64,000 bases of DNA from Ruegeria sp. TM1040 (lineage in GTDB: Bacteria > Pseudomonadota > Alphaproteobacteria > Rhodobacterales > Rhodobacteraceae), in NCBI RefSeq assembly GCF_000014065.1, contig NC_008044.1, forward strand, positions 1,139,501-1,203,500. The letters are read 5' to 3'. The position numbers were made by a program, and so were the translations under genes. Under the pieces are notes generated by a model. That model saw only the letters and a program-made list of their open reading frames with translations. It did not search any database and was not told the origin of the DNA. Below, one piece after another: positions 17,620 through 26,892 of this stretch (its first letter is position 1; each line of letters opens with the position of its first letter).

Positions 17620-17943
17620 CTAGCGAACGATACGTTTAAGTCTCGACCGAACGATCTCCACCAGTTCTGGTTGCATGCATTCACAGGTGTCCGGAATGTC
17701 GAGGCAGACAATCCGCTTGCCCTTGAGGTGAGACCCCATGTGACGCTTGAGCCGAGAAAGCTGGGACTTTTCCATCACCGCAATCGTGTCGGCCCACAGC
17801 AAGTGATCGCGACTGACGCGTTCATCGGAGTCGGCACTTAGTCCCGCAAAATCAGTTGGCTGACCGAGTTGCTCCGCCGCAATGGTCGCAGCAGTTGGAC
17901 TTCTTTTTCGACCCTTGCCGCAGATAAACAGTAGATTTCCCAT
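17620..17943 (-). CDS. Small protein-tyrosine-phosphatase-like protein
   Basis: 107 aa. Short single-domain protein of the low-molecular-weight phosphotyrosine phosphatase type. 'LLFICGKGRKRSPTAA' gives the C-x5-R phosphate loop (Cys8, Arg14) followed by Ser, and 'LDIPDTCECM' supplies the general-acid Asp region (Asp82/Asp85). Conserved 'RVSRDHLLWADTIAVMEKSQ' lies between. Start ATG 17943 begins directly before the catalytic strand as in this short family; the frame is open further upstream, to 18069. The gene lies in DNA more AT-rich than its surroundings, which suggests acquisition. Substrate unknown. Confidence 0.78.
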   Translation of the reverse strand: MGNLLFICGKGRKRSPTAATIAAEQLGQPTDFAGLSADSDERVSRDHLLWADTIAVMEKSQLSRLKRHMGSHLKGKRIVCLDIPDTCECMQPELVEIVRSRLKRIVR

Positions 17944-18114
17944 CGATGAAACATCACCCCAACATGTTTCAGTATTCAAGCATAACATGTGTTTTGCGTC
18001 TGCACGCTCGACCTTTGCCGGGGGTGTTCTATGCGTGACGATAGAGCGACGTGGCAGGCTATATGACATAGGCCGCGTTCGTTTTTAGGCCGACGCCCCC
18101 CTGTCAGGAGGGTT

Positions 18115-18149
18115 TCCTAAAAAACACCCGGCGCAGAGGATGCGCCGGG
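18115..18149 (-). terminator. Terminator of the chemotaxis receptor gene
   Basis: Perfect 9-bp stem CCCGGCGCA (18127-18135) / TGCGCCGGG (18141-18149), 5-nt loop. On the minus strand it is followed by TGTTTTTTAGG. It lies 25 nt after the receptor gene stop. Confidence 0.85.
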
Positions 18150-18173
18150 ATGTATCGGTAGATGCCTTGCGGA

Positions 18174-19946
18174 TCAGGCCGCGCGGGCGGGAGCTGCGGT
18201 GCTAGAGCTTGCCTGCCCACCGGTAAAGCCTTCTAGCAGGTTGGTGAGGCGGGAGGCCTGGGTGCGCATCTCATGGCTGGCGGAATAGGTTTCCTGCACC
18301 ATGGCGGCGTTTTCCTGCGTGGCCTTGTCGAGCTGCGCCACGCCGATGTTGATTTCCTGGATGCCGGCAGCCTGCTCGCTGGAGGAGCTGGCGATGGCGG
18401 AGACCATGCCAGAGACATTGGTGACGCTCTCGACGATCTGGGTCAGGGTTTCGGCGGTGGCCTGTACCAGCTGCTCTCCCTCTTCGACCTGGCTGGAGCT
18501 TTCCTGAACCAACTGCTTGATTTCACTTGCAGAATGGGCCGCTTTCATGGCCAGTCCGCGCACTTCGGAGGCCACCACCGCAAAGCCACGGCCGGCTTCC
18601 CCGGCCCGCGCGGCCTCGACGCCCGCGTTGAGCGCCAACAGACTGGTCTGAAAGGCGATATCGTCGATCGCGGTGATGATCTGGGAGATGCGGTTGGAAT
18701 ATTCCGCAATCGAGGCCATGGCGCGGCTCGCCTGCGCCATCACCTCGCCGCCCTGTTCGGCGCGGCGGCGGCCTTCCTCAACTTCGCGGTCGGCGGCCTT
18801 GGCCTGCGCGGCGCTGGATTGCACGGCGGTCGACATTTCTTCCAGCGCGGCAGCGCTTTCTTCCAGCGTGGCGGCCTGGGTCTCGGAGCGCTGCGACATC
18901 TGATCCGACATCCGTTCCATTTCGCGCGCGTTTTGTTCCACGACGGTGGAGCTTTGATTGAGCTGGGCCACCAGATCCGAAAGCGAGGAGGAGAGCGCGT
19001 TGAAATCCTCGCAGAGCGTGGCGTAACCGGGGCCGAGGTCTTCCCAGTCCTGCGCCACGATGTTCTGGTCGAGATCGCCGCTCTTGAGACCGCTCATGGA
19101 GGCACCGAGGACGCCAAATAGCTCGACCCGGCGCGCGTTTTCGGCGGCGTTCTGGCGGTCATGCGCGTCAGCCTCGGCGAGCTGAGTGCGCAAATCCTTG
19201 AGATTGCGGGCAATCTGACCGAGTTCGTCGCCGCGCTGAGTGCCGGAAATCTCTGCCACGTAGTCCTTCTTTGCCAGCGCCGCGATGCTCTGCGCTGCGT
19301 CAGACACTGGTTGGCTCAATTTGCGCCCAAAGACAAAGGCCACGGTCACCGCGACAAGCGCCGCTGCGACGCTGGTGGCGATCTGTATGATCTGGCAGAA
19401 CAAAATGAGGGAGTCGACCTCTGCGCGGACGGATTTGCTGGTGGCGGCAAGTTTGTCCTGAAGCGCATCCACCACATCGCGCACCTGTCCGGCGAGCGGG
19501 AACACCTTGTCAAAGACCACGCGCAGCTGCGCCTCGCCTTCGGTGCGCTCTACCTCCTGCAATGTTGCCTCAAGCTGATCCAGAAGCGGCTCGGTCGAGA
19601 CCAGCGCGTCGTAGGCCTGCATGTCCCGTGCGGCGATGATGGGGGTGGATTTGAAATTATCCTCTGCGACGGCAAGCTCGCTACGGATCTCTTCGATATT
19701 GGCGCGCAGGTCGCTCAGCCCCTCGGGCATGCCGACGGTATAGGACAAGAGATCGCCGATACCTTGTTCGATGTCTTCCTTGATGGCGTCGAAGCTTTTG
19801 CTTTGGGTGCTGACCGCGCGATAGTGATAGGTGGCCCCGGCAAGGCGTTGGTTTGCAAACCACGAAATCGCGGCGATGATCAGGATCATCGCGATAAAGA
19901 TTCCCGCAAAACCAAAGATTTGTTTGCGCAGCGAGAGATTCGTCAT
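18174..19946 (-). CDS. Methyl-accepting chemotaxis protein
   Basis: 590 aa. Transmembrane chemoreceptor. Membrane helix 1 at about 9-31 ('[21 protein letters not shown]') is followed by a helical-bundle periplasmic sensor of about 150 residues ('[19 protein letters not shown]'-like region) and membrane helix 2 ('[19 protein letters not shown]'). HAMP domain follows ('[22 protein letters not shown]'). The signalling hairpin is '[20 protein letters not shown]', flanked by long coiled coils with Glu/Gln methylation-type sites. Start ATG 19946 has AAGGGG upstream and places the first helix correctly. Ligand not predictable. No che genes adjacent. Confidence 0.92.
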   Translation of the reverse strand: MTNLSLRKQIFGFAGIFIAMILIIAAISWFANQRLAGATYHYRAVSTQSKSFDAIKEDIEQGIGDLLSYTVGMPEGLSDLRANIEEIRSELAVAEDNFKSTPIIAARDMQAYDALVSTEPLLDQLEATLQEVERTEGEAQLRVVFDKVFPLAGQVRDVVDALQDKLAATSKSVRAEVDSLILFCQIIQIATSVAAALVAVTVAFVFGRKLSQPVSDAAQSIAALAKKDYVAEISGTQRGDELGQIARNLKDLRTQLAEADAHDRQNAAENARRVELFGVLGASMSGLKSGDLDQNIVAQDWEDLGPGYATLCEDFNALSSSLSDLVAQLNQSSTVVEQNAREMERMSDQMSQRSETQAATLEESAAALEEMSTAVQSSAAQAKAADREVEEGRRRAEQGGEVMAQASRAMASIAEYSNRISQIITAIDDIAFQTSLLALNAGVEAARAGEAGRGFAVVASEVRGLAMKAAHSASEIKQLVQESSSQVEEGEQLVQATAETLTQIVESVTNVSGMVSAIASSSSEQAAGIQEINIGVAQLDKATQENAAMVQETYSASHEMRTQASRLTNLLEGFTGGQASSSTAAPARAA

Positions 19947-20250
19947 CCGGGGGCCCCTTAATACAGATGGGCGCATAGGCGCGCGCATCGCAGAAAGCCT
20001 ACCGTAAACTGTGTAAAAATTCGGTTGTTGCCCCAGGGGAAAGACGCAATCCCGGGCCGCGCGCGGCACCCATAAAGATCAAATTGTAACAAAGTTGCCC
20101 CGCCGCAGGGATTCTGCAGCGGGGCGATGAAAGGCTTCATCTGGCTGGGCCGACAGGTCTGGCCGGGCTGGCCGAATTGACCGAGCTGGCCGGGGGCAGG
20201 GCGCGTCAGTTGGCCCCAGCCCTTGCGGCAGGGCGGGGCCGGGCGCAGGT
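19947..20250. other. Intergenic region between chemoreceptor and pgk
   Basis: 304 nt. It contains a hairpin 20097-20108 / 20114-20125 (12 bp, one mismatch) followed on the minus strand by a T-rich stretch, a likely pgk terminator. At 20160-20195 there is a four-unit 9-bp imperfect tandem repeat (TGGCCGGGC type). The stretch next to 19947 must hold the receptor promoter. No gene seen. Confidence 0.5.
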
Positions 20251-21441
20251 TCAGGTCTGCAGGGCAGCGACGCCGGGCAGGACCTTGCCCTCCATCCACT
20301 CAAGGAAGGCGCCCCCGGCGGTGGAGATGTAGCTAAAGGCCTCTGCCGCTCCGGCCTGATTGAGCGCAGCGACGGTGTCGCCTCCGCCCGCAACGGAAAT
20401 CAGCTGGCCGGCCTTGGTGAGTTCTGCCGCCTTTTGCGCCGCTGTATTGGTCGCAATATCAAAGGGCGCGATTTCAAAGGCACCAAGCGGGCCGTTCCAG
20501 ATCAGGGTCTTGCTCTCGGCAAAGACTGTGGAAATGGCCGCAACCGAGGCGGGGCCAGCATCCAGGATCATCGCATCCGCAGGGCAGGCGTCCGCGGGTA
20601 CGGTTTCATTGTCGGCGCCGGCCTTGAATTCGCGCGCGACCACCACGTCCGACGGCAGCAGGATGGTGCAGCCTGCCGCCTCGGCGCGGGCCATGATGTC
20701 CTTGGCGGTGCCTGTCATGTCATGTTCGCAAAGCGATTTGCCCACGTCGATGCCTTGGGCCGCAAGAAAGGTATTGGCCATGCCGCCGCCGATCACAAGC
20801 GTGTCTACCTTGGCCACCAGATTGCCCAGAAGGTCCAGTTTGGTCGAAACTTTGGCGCCGCCCACAACCGCAGTGACGGGGCGTTCAGGCGTGGCCAGAG
20901 AGCCTTCGAGCGCTTTCAGTTCTGCCTCCATCAGGCGGCCCGCGCAGGCAGGCAGCAGGCGCGCCAGCGCCTCGGTGGAGGCATGGGCGCGGTGGGCGGC
21001 AGAGAAGGCATCATTGCAGTAGATATCACCAAGCGCGGCCATCTCTTTGGCGAGATCGGCATCGTTTTGTTCTTCGCCGGGATAAAAGCGCGTGTTCTCA
21101 AGGAGCAGGATCTGCCCGGGCGCGAGCGCGTCAACGGCGCCTTTTGCAGCGGGGCCTCGGCAATCGGCCACAAACATCACCGGCGCGCCAAAGGCGGCCT
21201 CCAGCGCGGGGACCAGCGGCTGCAACGACATCTCGGGCACCACCTTGCCCTTCGGGCGGCCAAAATGCGCCAGCAGCACAGGTTTTGCACCCTTGGAGAG
21301 CAGGTCGGAAATCGTCGGCACGAGGCGGCGGATGCGGGTGTCATCGGTGACTTTGCCGTCTTCCATCGGGACGTTGATATCCACGCGGGTCAAAACGCTT
21401 TTGCCTTGCAGATCCATGTCGTCGAGTGTCTTCCAGCCCAT
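20251..21441 (-). CDS. pgk: Phosphoglycerate kinase
   Basis: 396 aa. Converts 1,3-bisphosphoglycerate and ADP to 3-phosphoglycerate and ATP in glycolysis/gluconeogenesis. '[14 protein letters not shown]' is the family signature; '[10 protein letters not shown]', '[15 protein letters not shown]', '[14 protein letters not shown]' and the nucleotide-binding '[11 protein letters not shown]' are all present. Start ATG 21441 matches family length; the frame continues upstream without resemblance. Monocistronic, divergent from the cyclophilin pair. Confidence 0.96.
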   Translation of the reverse strand: MGWKTLDDMDLQGKSVLTRVDINVPMEDGKVTDDTRIRRLVPTISDLLSKGAKPVLLAHFGRPKGKVVPEMSLQPLVPALEAAFGAPVMFVADCRGPAAKGAVDALAPGQILLLENTRFYPGEEQNDADLAKEMAALGDIYCNDAFSAAHRAHASTEALARLLPACAGRLMEAELKALEGSLATPERPVTAVVGGAKVSTKLDLLGNLVAKVDTLVIGGGMANTFLAAQGIDVGKSLCEHDMTGTAKDIMARAEAAGCTILLPSDVVVAREFKAGADNETVPADACPADAMILDAGPASVAAISTVFAESKTLIWNGPLGAFEIAPFDIATNTAAQKAAELTKAGQLISVAGGGDTVAALNQAGAAEAFSYISTAGGAFLEWMEGKVLPGVAALQT

Positions 21442-21820
21442 GTCCGGCTCCTCTGTCAGTGCGACGCGCCCGCGGAGTGCAGGCGCAGAAAATTCAATGT
21501 CCTGCGCCTGTGTCCTGCGTTTCCGGGCGTCAGTCAATGGGCAGGCATCCCGATGTGGCTTTTGCGCGCGTCCTGCCGCCACAAGAGGCGCCCGTCACTG
21601 ATGCTCCTTACTGGGGTCCGTCATTGGAGCCGTCACTGGAGACTGCGCGGACGGAGTGCAAATCGGGACGACCGAGACGACCGGGGCGATGCGGCAGGTT
21701 TGCCGGGAACCCTGGGGGACGACTTCCTGCCGACGCAAGGGGATCGCTACATTGATCCCTTGGCAAGCGCGGGCATGGACTTTAGGTATTCCGGCAATAC
21801 GAATGTGACAGGAGGGCCTC
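21442..21820. other. Divergent intergenic region pgk / cyclophilins
   Basis: 379 nt containing promoters for pgk (minus) and ppiB (plus). No gene with family resemblance or proper start was found. The ribosome site for ppiB is ACAGGAGGGCCTC at its 3' end. No unambiguous -35/-10 pair or operator stands out. Confidence 0.5.
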
Positions 21821-22327
21821 ATGGCCGAGATCAAGGATCCCGAAAACACCATCATCATCGAGCTGAAAGATGGCAATGTGGTCATCGAACTGCTGCCGGA
21901 TGTGGCACCGATGCATTGCGACCGCATGAAAGAGCTCGCACGTGAAGGTCAGTATGACAACGTGGCCTTTCACCGGGTGATCGACGGCTTCATGGCGCAG
22001 ACCGGCGACGTGCAGCACGGCGATATGGAAGATGGCTTCAACCTCGGCCGCGCCGGCACCGGTGGCTCCGACAAGAAAGACCTGCCCGCGGAATTCTCTG
22101 GCGTGCCCCATGACCGTGGCACCCTGGGCGCGGCGCGGTCGCAGAACCCCAACTCCGCCAACTCGCAGTTCTTTATCAACTTCAAGGACAACCACTTCCT
22201 GAACCGCCAGTACACGGTCTATGGCCGCGTCATCGAGGGCATGGAGCATGTGGATGCGATCACCCGTGGCGAGCCGCCAGCAAAGCCTGATCGCATGATC
22301 TCCGTGAAGGTGGCCGCCGATGCTTAA
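21821..22327 (+). CDS. ppiB: Peptidyl-prolyl cis-trans isomerase, cytoplasmic cyclophilin
   Basis: 168 aa. Cyclophilin-type PPIase that speeds proline isomerisation in protein folding. No signal peptide. Active-site motifs 'VAFHRVIDGFMAQTGDV' (Arg/Phe/Gln) and 'NSANSQFFINFKDNHFLNRQYTVYGRV' are intact. ATG has AGGAGG upstream. It overlaps the next gene, a second cyclophilin, by 8 nt, so the two are co-translated; the close similarity of the pair points to tandem duplication followed by gain of an export signal. Confidence 0.95.
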   Translation: MAEIKDPENTIIIELKDGNVVIELLPDVAPMHCDRMKELAREGQYDNVAFHRVIDGFMAQTGDVQHGDMEDGFNLGRAGTGGSDKKDLPAEFSGVPHDRGTLGAARSQNPNSANSQFFINFKDNHFLNRQYTVYGRVIEGMEHVDAITRGEPPAKPDRMISVKVAADA

Positions 22328-22868
22328 GCGTCTGAGCGCACTGGCCCTTTTGGCGGCGTCGCCCGCTTTTGCCACCGGTCTGGAGATCCAGGTCGAGGGC
22401 GAGGCCAATGGCACCATCGTGATCGATCTCTTGGAAGACGTGGCGCCGAACCACGTCGAACAGATCGCTGCACTGGCCGCTGAGGGCCAGTATGATGGCG
22501 TGGTATTTCACCGCGTGATCCAGGGCTTTATGGCGCAGACCGGTGATGTGCAGAACGGTCGTCTCGGGTCCGACATGCGCTATGCTGGCACCGGCGGCTC
22601 GGACCGCCCGGATCTGGCCGCCGAGTTCTCTGACGTGCCGTTCGATCGCGGCGTCGTTGGCATGGCGCGCTCGCAGGATCCCGACAGCGCCAACTCGCAG
22701 TTCTTTATCATGTTTGATGAGGGCCACTTCCTGAACGGTCAATACACCGTTGTGGGCCGTGTCACCGAAGGCATGGAGATCGTCGATCAGATCAAACGCG
22801 GCCACCCGCGGTCTGGTGCAATCACCGGCAGGCCGGATGTGATGAGCAAGGTCACCGTCACCGAGTAA
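22320..22868 (+). CDS. ppiA: Peptidyl-prolyl cis-trans isomerase, exported cyclophilin
   Basis: 182 aa. Periplasmic counterpart of the preceding protein: Sec signal peptide at 1-18 ('MLKRLSALALLAASPAFA', cleavage after AFA), then a cyclophilin domain with 'VVFHRVIQGFMAQTGDVQNG' and 'NSANSQFFIMFDEGHFLNGQYTVVG'. It assists folding of exported proteins. Start overlaps the ppiB end by 8 nt. Very similar to PpiB throughout the catalytic domain. Confidence 0.95.
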   Translation: MLKRLSALALLAASPAFATGLEIQVEGEANGTIVIDLLEDVAPNHVEQIAALAAEGQYDGVVFHRVIQGFMAQTGDVQNGRLGSDMRYAGTGGSDRPDLAAEFSDVPFDRGVVGMARSQDPDSANSQFFIMFDEGHFLNGQYTVVGRVTEGMEIVDQIKRGHPRSGAITGRPDVMSKVTVTE

Positions 22869-22890
22869 GGGCGCGGGTCTGTTAAGATAG

Positions 22891-22934
22891 AGAGGGGCTC
22901 TGATACGAGATGTATCAGAGCCCCTCTTTTATTT
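22891..22934 (+). terminator. Terminator of the cyclophilin operon
   Basis: Perfect 16-bp stem (22891-22906 with 22912-22927), 5-nt loop, followed by TTTATTTAT. The arms start AGAGGGGCTCTG. It lies 22 nt after ppiA and is one of the strongest terminators in the window; A-rich flank on the other side is weak, so mainly plus-strand. Confidence 0.92.
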
Positions 22935-22959
22935 ATCTGGTCTGTTCTTTTAGGGGCGA

Positions 22960-23853
22960 TCAAGTGAAGAGGAAGAAATCTTCGCTCTGCAGATCCTCAA
23001 CCTCCCAGTCGCGCACAATAATAGTGGTTTGGGCATAGGCGATCCGGACGTCGTCGCCATCTTGGCTGAACGTCAGGCCACGCATGCCGCGCGCGCCATG
23101 CTGGATCTCGATGACATCATTGCCATTTCCGAAATCCCGGATCACGTTGGCTCCATCGCGGTGCTTGAAGACAAAGGTATCATCACCCGTGTTGCCGGTC
23201 AGACGATCCGTGCCACAGCCCGCGATCAGGGTGTCATGCCCGCTCCCGCCTTTGAGGATGTCCCGTCCAATGCCGCCATTGAGGTCGTCGTTCCCGCTGC
23301 CGCCGATCAGGATGTCGCGACCGGTCTGCCCATGGATTCGGTCCTGACCTGCTCCGCCCAAAAGGCGATCATGGCCACTGTAGCCGTTTACAATGTCATT
23401 GCCGCCTCCGCTCAGGACCCGGTCGTTGCCGGTGCCCGCGAAGACAAAATCATCGCCTGATCCGAGCTCTGCGACATCATTGCCGGAGGAGAGGTTGAGA
23501 TTGAGATCCACATTCAGGTCTGACACGAAATCGTCATCCCCGGCCATGTCGGTTTCAAGGACGTTCACGAGATCCCCGAAACTCTGGAACAAGAGCAAGT
23601 CCGTGATTGGGATCCAAACGTCAGATACAGAAATGATCTGATTGCCGTAATAGCTTACATCAATACCCGAGACCGAGGAGAGCGCGGCATTCCCATAGAT
23701 GAAAGAACCGTAAACTGTGAAGTTCTACCCCGACCCGACCACGGTAATTTGGTTGGATGTTGACGTTGTGATCTGTGGATTATCTTCAAACCGCCAAAAG
23801 TTGATGAAGCCGTACAGGGAGTAGTTTTCGAACGAAAATTCGATATTCGACAC
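22960..23853 (-). pseudogene. RTX-type calcium-binding protein gene interrupted by in-frame TAG
   Basis: The minus-strand frame runs from GTG at 23853 (AGGA 8 nt upstream) to the stop at 22960. It is open except for a TAG at 23727-23725, codon 43. Before it the frame reads 'MSNIEFSFENYSLYG...NQITVVGSG' and after it 'NFTVYGSFIYGNAALSSV...', one continuous beta-rich style. The C-terminal part has RTX nonapeptides ('GSGDDFVFAGTGNDRVLSGGGND', 'GGSGNDDLNGGIGRD') that bind calcium in secreted proteins. The 254 codons after TAG lack an obvious ATG until 'MAGDDDFV'; TTG 23598 is possible. No neighbouring type I secretion genes. More AT-rich than its surroundings. Confidence 0.6.
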
Positions 23854-23922
23854 CGCTAAAGTCCTAAATCTATTAAACGTTTCAGTCTGGTCAGGGGCGC
23901 TACGGTTAAGACATCGCCCACC

Positions 23923-23954
23923 AAAAAAAATCGGACCCCGATCCGGGATCCGAT
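23923..23954 (-). terminator. Terminator of the M23/bactofilin operon
   Basis: ATCGGACCCCG (23930-23940) / CGGGATCCGAT (23944-23954), 11-bp stem with one mismatch. On the minus strand it is followed by eight T residues. It lies 25 nt after the bactofilin stop. Confidence 0.88.
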
Positions 23955-23979
23955 CATATCTCTAAGCAAGTAGAAAGTT

Positions 23980-24501
23980 TTAGTCAACTTTTGCGGGTGC
24001 TGCCGCAGCGGGTGCCTTGGACGCCGCTTTGCCAGGGCTGAGCGGGTCATCCTGACGCTGCACGGAGCCCTCAAAGTGGGCGCCGGACTCGATCGCGATG
24101 GTCTTGTGGATGATGTCACCCTCGACGCGCGCGGTGGAGGTCAGGCGGACCTTCAGGCCACGCACACGGCCCACGATACGGCCGTTGATGACCACGTCAT
24201 CGGCGGTGATCTCACCCTTGATGGTGGCGCTTTCACCGATGGTCAGCAGATGCGCGCGGATGTCGCCTTCGACGGTGCCTTCGACCTGGATGTCACCGGT
24301 GGTTTTGACATTGCCGGTGATGTGCAGATCCGAGCTCAGCAGCGATGCCGGCGGCTTTGCCTTGGGCGCGGCGGGCTTGCTGTAGTCGCTGGCACCAGAG
24401 GATGCGCTGCTCGAAGAAGGCGCCGGGCTGGAGGCCGGGGTTGCCGTTGCGGTATCGGCTTGTTTCGGGCCGGGCTCGTTGATTTTGCTCTTAGAAAACA
24501 T
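23980..24501 (-). CDS. Bactofilin family cytoskeletal protein
   Basis: 173 aa. Bactofilins polymerise without nucleotide and scaffold local cell-wall synthesis. Low-complexity Ser/Pro/Ala N-terminus (about 1-55), then the bactofilin beta-helix at about 58-150 ('SDLHITGNVKTTGDIQVEGTVEGDI', 'ADDVVINGRIVG'), then an Ala/Lys/Pro tail. Start overlaps the M23 peptidase end by 11 nt. The pairing of a membrane-bound M23 peptidase with a bactofilin is a recurrent operon in proteobacteria and suggests the bactofilin positions the peptidase. Confidence 0.92.
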   Translation of the reverse strand: MFSKSKINEPGPKQADTATATPASSPAPSSSSASSGASDYSKPAAPKAKPPASLLSSDLHITGNVKTTGDIQVEGTVEGDIRAHLLTIGESATIKGEITADDVVINGRIVGRVRGLKVRLTSTARVEGDIIHKTIAIESGAHFEGSVQRQDDPLSPGKAASKAPAAAAPAKVD

Positions 24502-25822
24502 TTCTCGCAGCCTTGATGTAGATCATGGGGTTTACGGGTTTACCATTGACCCTGACCTCGTAATGGAGGTGGGTCCCGGTGGACCGTCCGGTGTTACCCA
24601 TATCAGCAATGTGATCCCCGCGCGAGACCCTTTGGCCGACTTTGACGCGCAGGTTGGAATTATGGGCATATCTGGTTTCGATGCCAAAGGCATGTTGGAT
24701 CTTGACGAGCCTGCCATAGCCCGACTGCCAGCCCGCATGGGTGACAACACCGTCGGCGGTGGCAAAGATGTCGGTGCCGGTGCTGCCCGCAAAATCCGAT
24801 CCTTTATGGAGCCTGCGACCACCCGTCTTGGGGTCGCGGCGATAGCCAAAGCCAGAGGTCTGGCGCACCTGGCCGAGGTTCACGGGGACCGAGAAGGGGG
24901 CCTGAGCGGCCGCTATCCGGTAGAGGTTGAGCTGGCTCATCTGATTAAGAAGCGCATTGGCGCGGATTTCATCGGGGCTTGGCTCTTCGCCACGGGTCGA
25001 GAGCGACAAGGGCTCCAGCGGGCCGCCTTCGCCATTATAGCCGCGGCGCACCTGCTCCAGAATACGATCGGGCGGCAGGCCCGCAGAGGAGAACATCTTG
25101 TTCAGAGGCTCCACGGAAATCGCCATCGCCTCTTCGAGCTGGCGGAAGATCTGATCGTTGCGCTGTGCGCTGAGGCGCAGTTCCAGCTCCAGATCATCAC
25201 GCTGTGCAAGGGCGGATTGGGCATTGGATTCGATCTTGTCGCGCTCGGCAGCGGTTTCCGCCAGCGCCGTGGTCAGGAATTCGAGCTGCTCTGGCGCGGT
25301 TGCCGCGAGCACCTGCTCGGGGCTGTCGGGCGCGGTTTTCTCGCGCAGTTCCAGCACGGTGCGTTTCAAAAGTTCCCGCTCGCTGATGGCCTTGCGCAGG
25401 TTCGACTGGATCACGTCGATCCCGGTCTCAAGCTCGCGGCGGCGGGTCTCTGAGGCCAGAAGCTCGGACTGCATGGTGGAGATCTGCTCAAGCGCCGCAT
25501 TAAAGCGATCCTGTGCGGCCAGCGCCTCTTCGGCGCGGCGGTCGCGTTCCGACGAGAGCGCATTCAGGCGTTCCTGATAGACCTGCTGGTCGCGCCGCGC
25601 CTGATCGCGGAAATTGCCAGAGCCGATGCTGTCCATCAGAACGATGGCGGTGGCGACGATCGACCAAGACACAAACAGCGTCAGCCCTGCGACCGCGACG
25701 ATCTGGGTCTCGGAGCTCAGGCGTATGAAACGGGTGTCGCTGTCGGATTTGAGAAAGACCCGCCGCTCGGGGAACCGACGCTCAAGGAACGCATGAAACC
25801 GTAAGAAAAGTCTGCCGCGCAA
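24491..25822 (-). CDS. Membrane-anchored M23 (LytM-type) peptidoglycan peptidase
   Basis: 443 aa. N-terminal cytoplasmic segment with many Arg, one membrane helix at about 40-62 ('VAVAGLTLFVSWSIVATAIVL'), a long periplasmic coiled coil at about 75-250, then an M23 domain at about 325-440. Zn-ligand motifs are 'HKGSD' and 'GTHLHYEVRVNG'. Likely a DD-endopeptidase acting on wall cross-links, working with the bactofilin. The start is TTG at 25822 with GAGGAT about 9 nt upstream; ATG alternatives within the coding region would remove the anchor. Confidence 0.9.
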   Translation of the reverse strand: MRGRLFLRFHAFLERRFPERRVFLKSDSDTRFIRLSSETQIVAVAGLTLFVSWSIVATAIVLMDSIGSGNFRDQARRDQQVYQERLNALSSERDRRAEEALAAQDRFNAALEQISTMQSELLASETRRRELETGIDVIQSNLRKAISERELLKRTVLELREKTAPDSPEQVLAATAPEQLEFLTTALAETAAERDKIESNAQSALAQRDDLELELRLSAQRNDQIFRQLEEAMAISVEPLNKMFSSAGLPPDRILEQVRRGYNGEGGPLEPLSLSTRGEEPSPDEIRANALLNQMSQLNLYRIAAAQAPFSVPVNLGQVRQTSGFGYRRDPKTGGRRLHKGSDFAGSTGTDIFATADGVVTHAGWQSGYGRLVKIQHAFGIETRYAHNSNLRVKVGQRVSRGDHIADMGNTGRSTGTHLHYEVRVNGKPVNPMIYIKAARNVF

Positions 25823-26049
25823 AGCCTGCTATCCTCATTCCACCCCTGTGAGGTTGCGCCTCTCCTGCTGTTGGGAGCTTGTGGGCAACCTACCTTGGCC
25901 GAATGGAATAGCCAGACTGTGGCCATTCAGCAACCCTGTTCCGCGACACCGGCTGATTTGGGGCGCAATTCCTTGGCCTTGGGCAAAAAACTGCCGATAT
26001 GAGCCAGTTTGGCATTGCGCCGGGCCTTCTTGCGCCGGGCCCGGCCAGT

Positions 26050-26892
26050 TCAGCGCGCGTAGGCCGGGGCCTCGCCATCCGCGAGCGGCCAGTAGAAATC
26101 GGGCGGCAGCCCGGCATCGGCGCGTTTTTCCTCGTTGAAGGGCGGCTTCAGGGCGCCGTGGAAATACTTTTGCACCAGGGCGTGAAACTCGGCCTTGGGG
26201 TCGAGATTGTCGCGCCCGCAGAGAAAATTGAACCACTTCGCACCATAGGCCACATGTCCGACTTCCTCGGCATAGATGATCTCGAGCGCGTCGAGCGCCT
26301 GCTGCACGCCGGCCTTGCGAAAAAGCGCGATCATGCCGGGGGTGACATCAAGCCCGCGCGCCTCGAGCACCATCGGAACCACTGCCAGACGTCCCATCAG
26401 ATCATCCACCGTATCCTCGGCCGCGCGCCACATGCCCGCATGGGCAGGGAGGGCGCCATAGTGGCTGCCTAGGCTCTCGAGGCAGTCGCACATCAGGTTG
26501 AAATGTTTGGATTCTTCATCCGCCGATTTCACCCAGTCATCGTAAAAGCCAAGCGGCATCGGGATATGGGTGAAGCGGGCGATGATGTCCCAATGGAGGT
26601 CAACCGCGTTGAGCTCGATATGCGCAACCGCATGCAGGAGCGCGATTCGACCCTGTGGCGAGCCGGGTTTGCGCTTGGGCACATCGCGGGGGTGCAAAAG
26701 TGCGGGCTCGGCCGGGCGGGCCGGGTGCAGGGGCGGGGTCGCATGGCCTATGTCGATCTCTGGCCCGTCGCCGGACCGCGCGGCCCGCCAGGCCGCCGCA
26801 TAGTTATGCGAGAGCGCGGTTTTTTCACGCCCATCGGCGCAGTTCAGCACGTTGGTGGCCATTTGGGCGAGGGAAAGGGGGCTTTGGGTCAT
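26050..26892 (-). CDS. DUF455 family ferritin-like protein
   Basis: 280 aa. DUF455 proteins have a ferritin-like four-helix fold. Candidate di-iron ligands are 'HIELNAVDLHWDII' (Glu, His), 'SADEESKHFNLM' (Glu, His) and 'IYAEEVGHVAYG' (Glu, His). The family's reaction is not established; links to tRNA modification-type or oxidative chemistry are only suggestive. Start ATG 26892 ('MTQSPLSLAQMATNVLNCAD') fits the family; the longer frame to 27021 does not. Stands alone. Confidence 0.85.
   Translation of the reverse strand: MTQSPLSLAQMATNVLNCADGREKTALSHNYAAAWRAARSGDGPEIDIGHATPPLHPARPAEPALLHPRDVPKRKPGSPQGRIALLHAVAHIELNAVDLHWDIIARFTHIPMPLGFYDDWVKSADEESKHFNLMCDCLESLGSHYGALPAHAGMWRAAEDTVDDLMGRLAVVPMVLEARGLDVTPGMIALFRKAGVQQALDALEIIYAEEVGHVAYGAKWFNFLCGRDNLDPKAEFHALVQKYFHGALKPPFNEEKRADAGLPPDFYWPLADGEAPAYAR

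Noticed and set aside
22960-23598. Active RTX toxin locus
   Set aside because: No type I secretion genes, acyltransferase or catalytic domain nearby, and the gene is interrupted by a stop codon.
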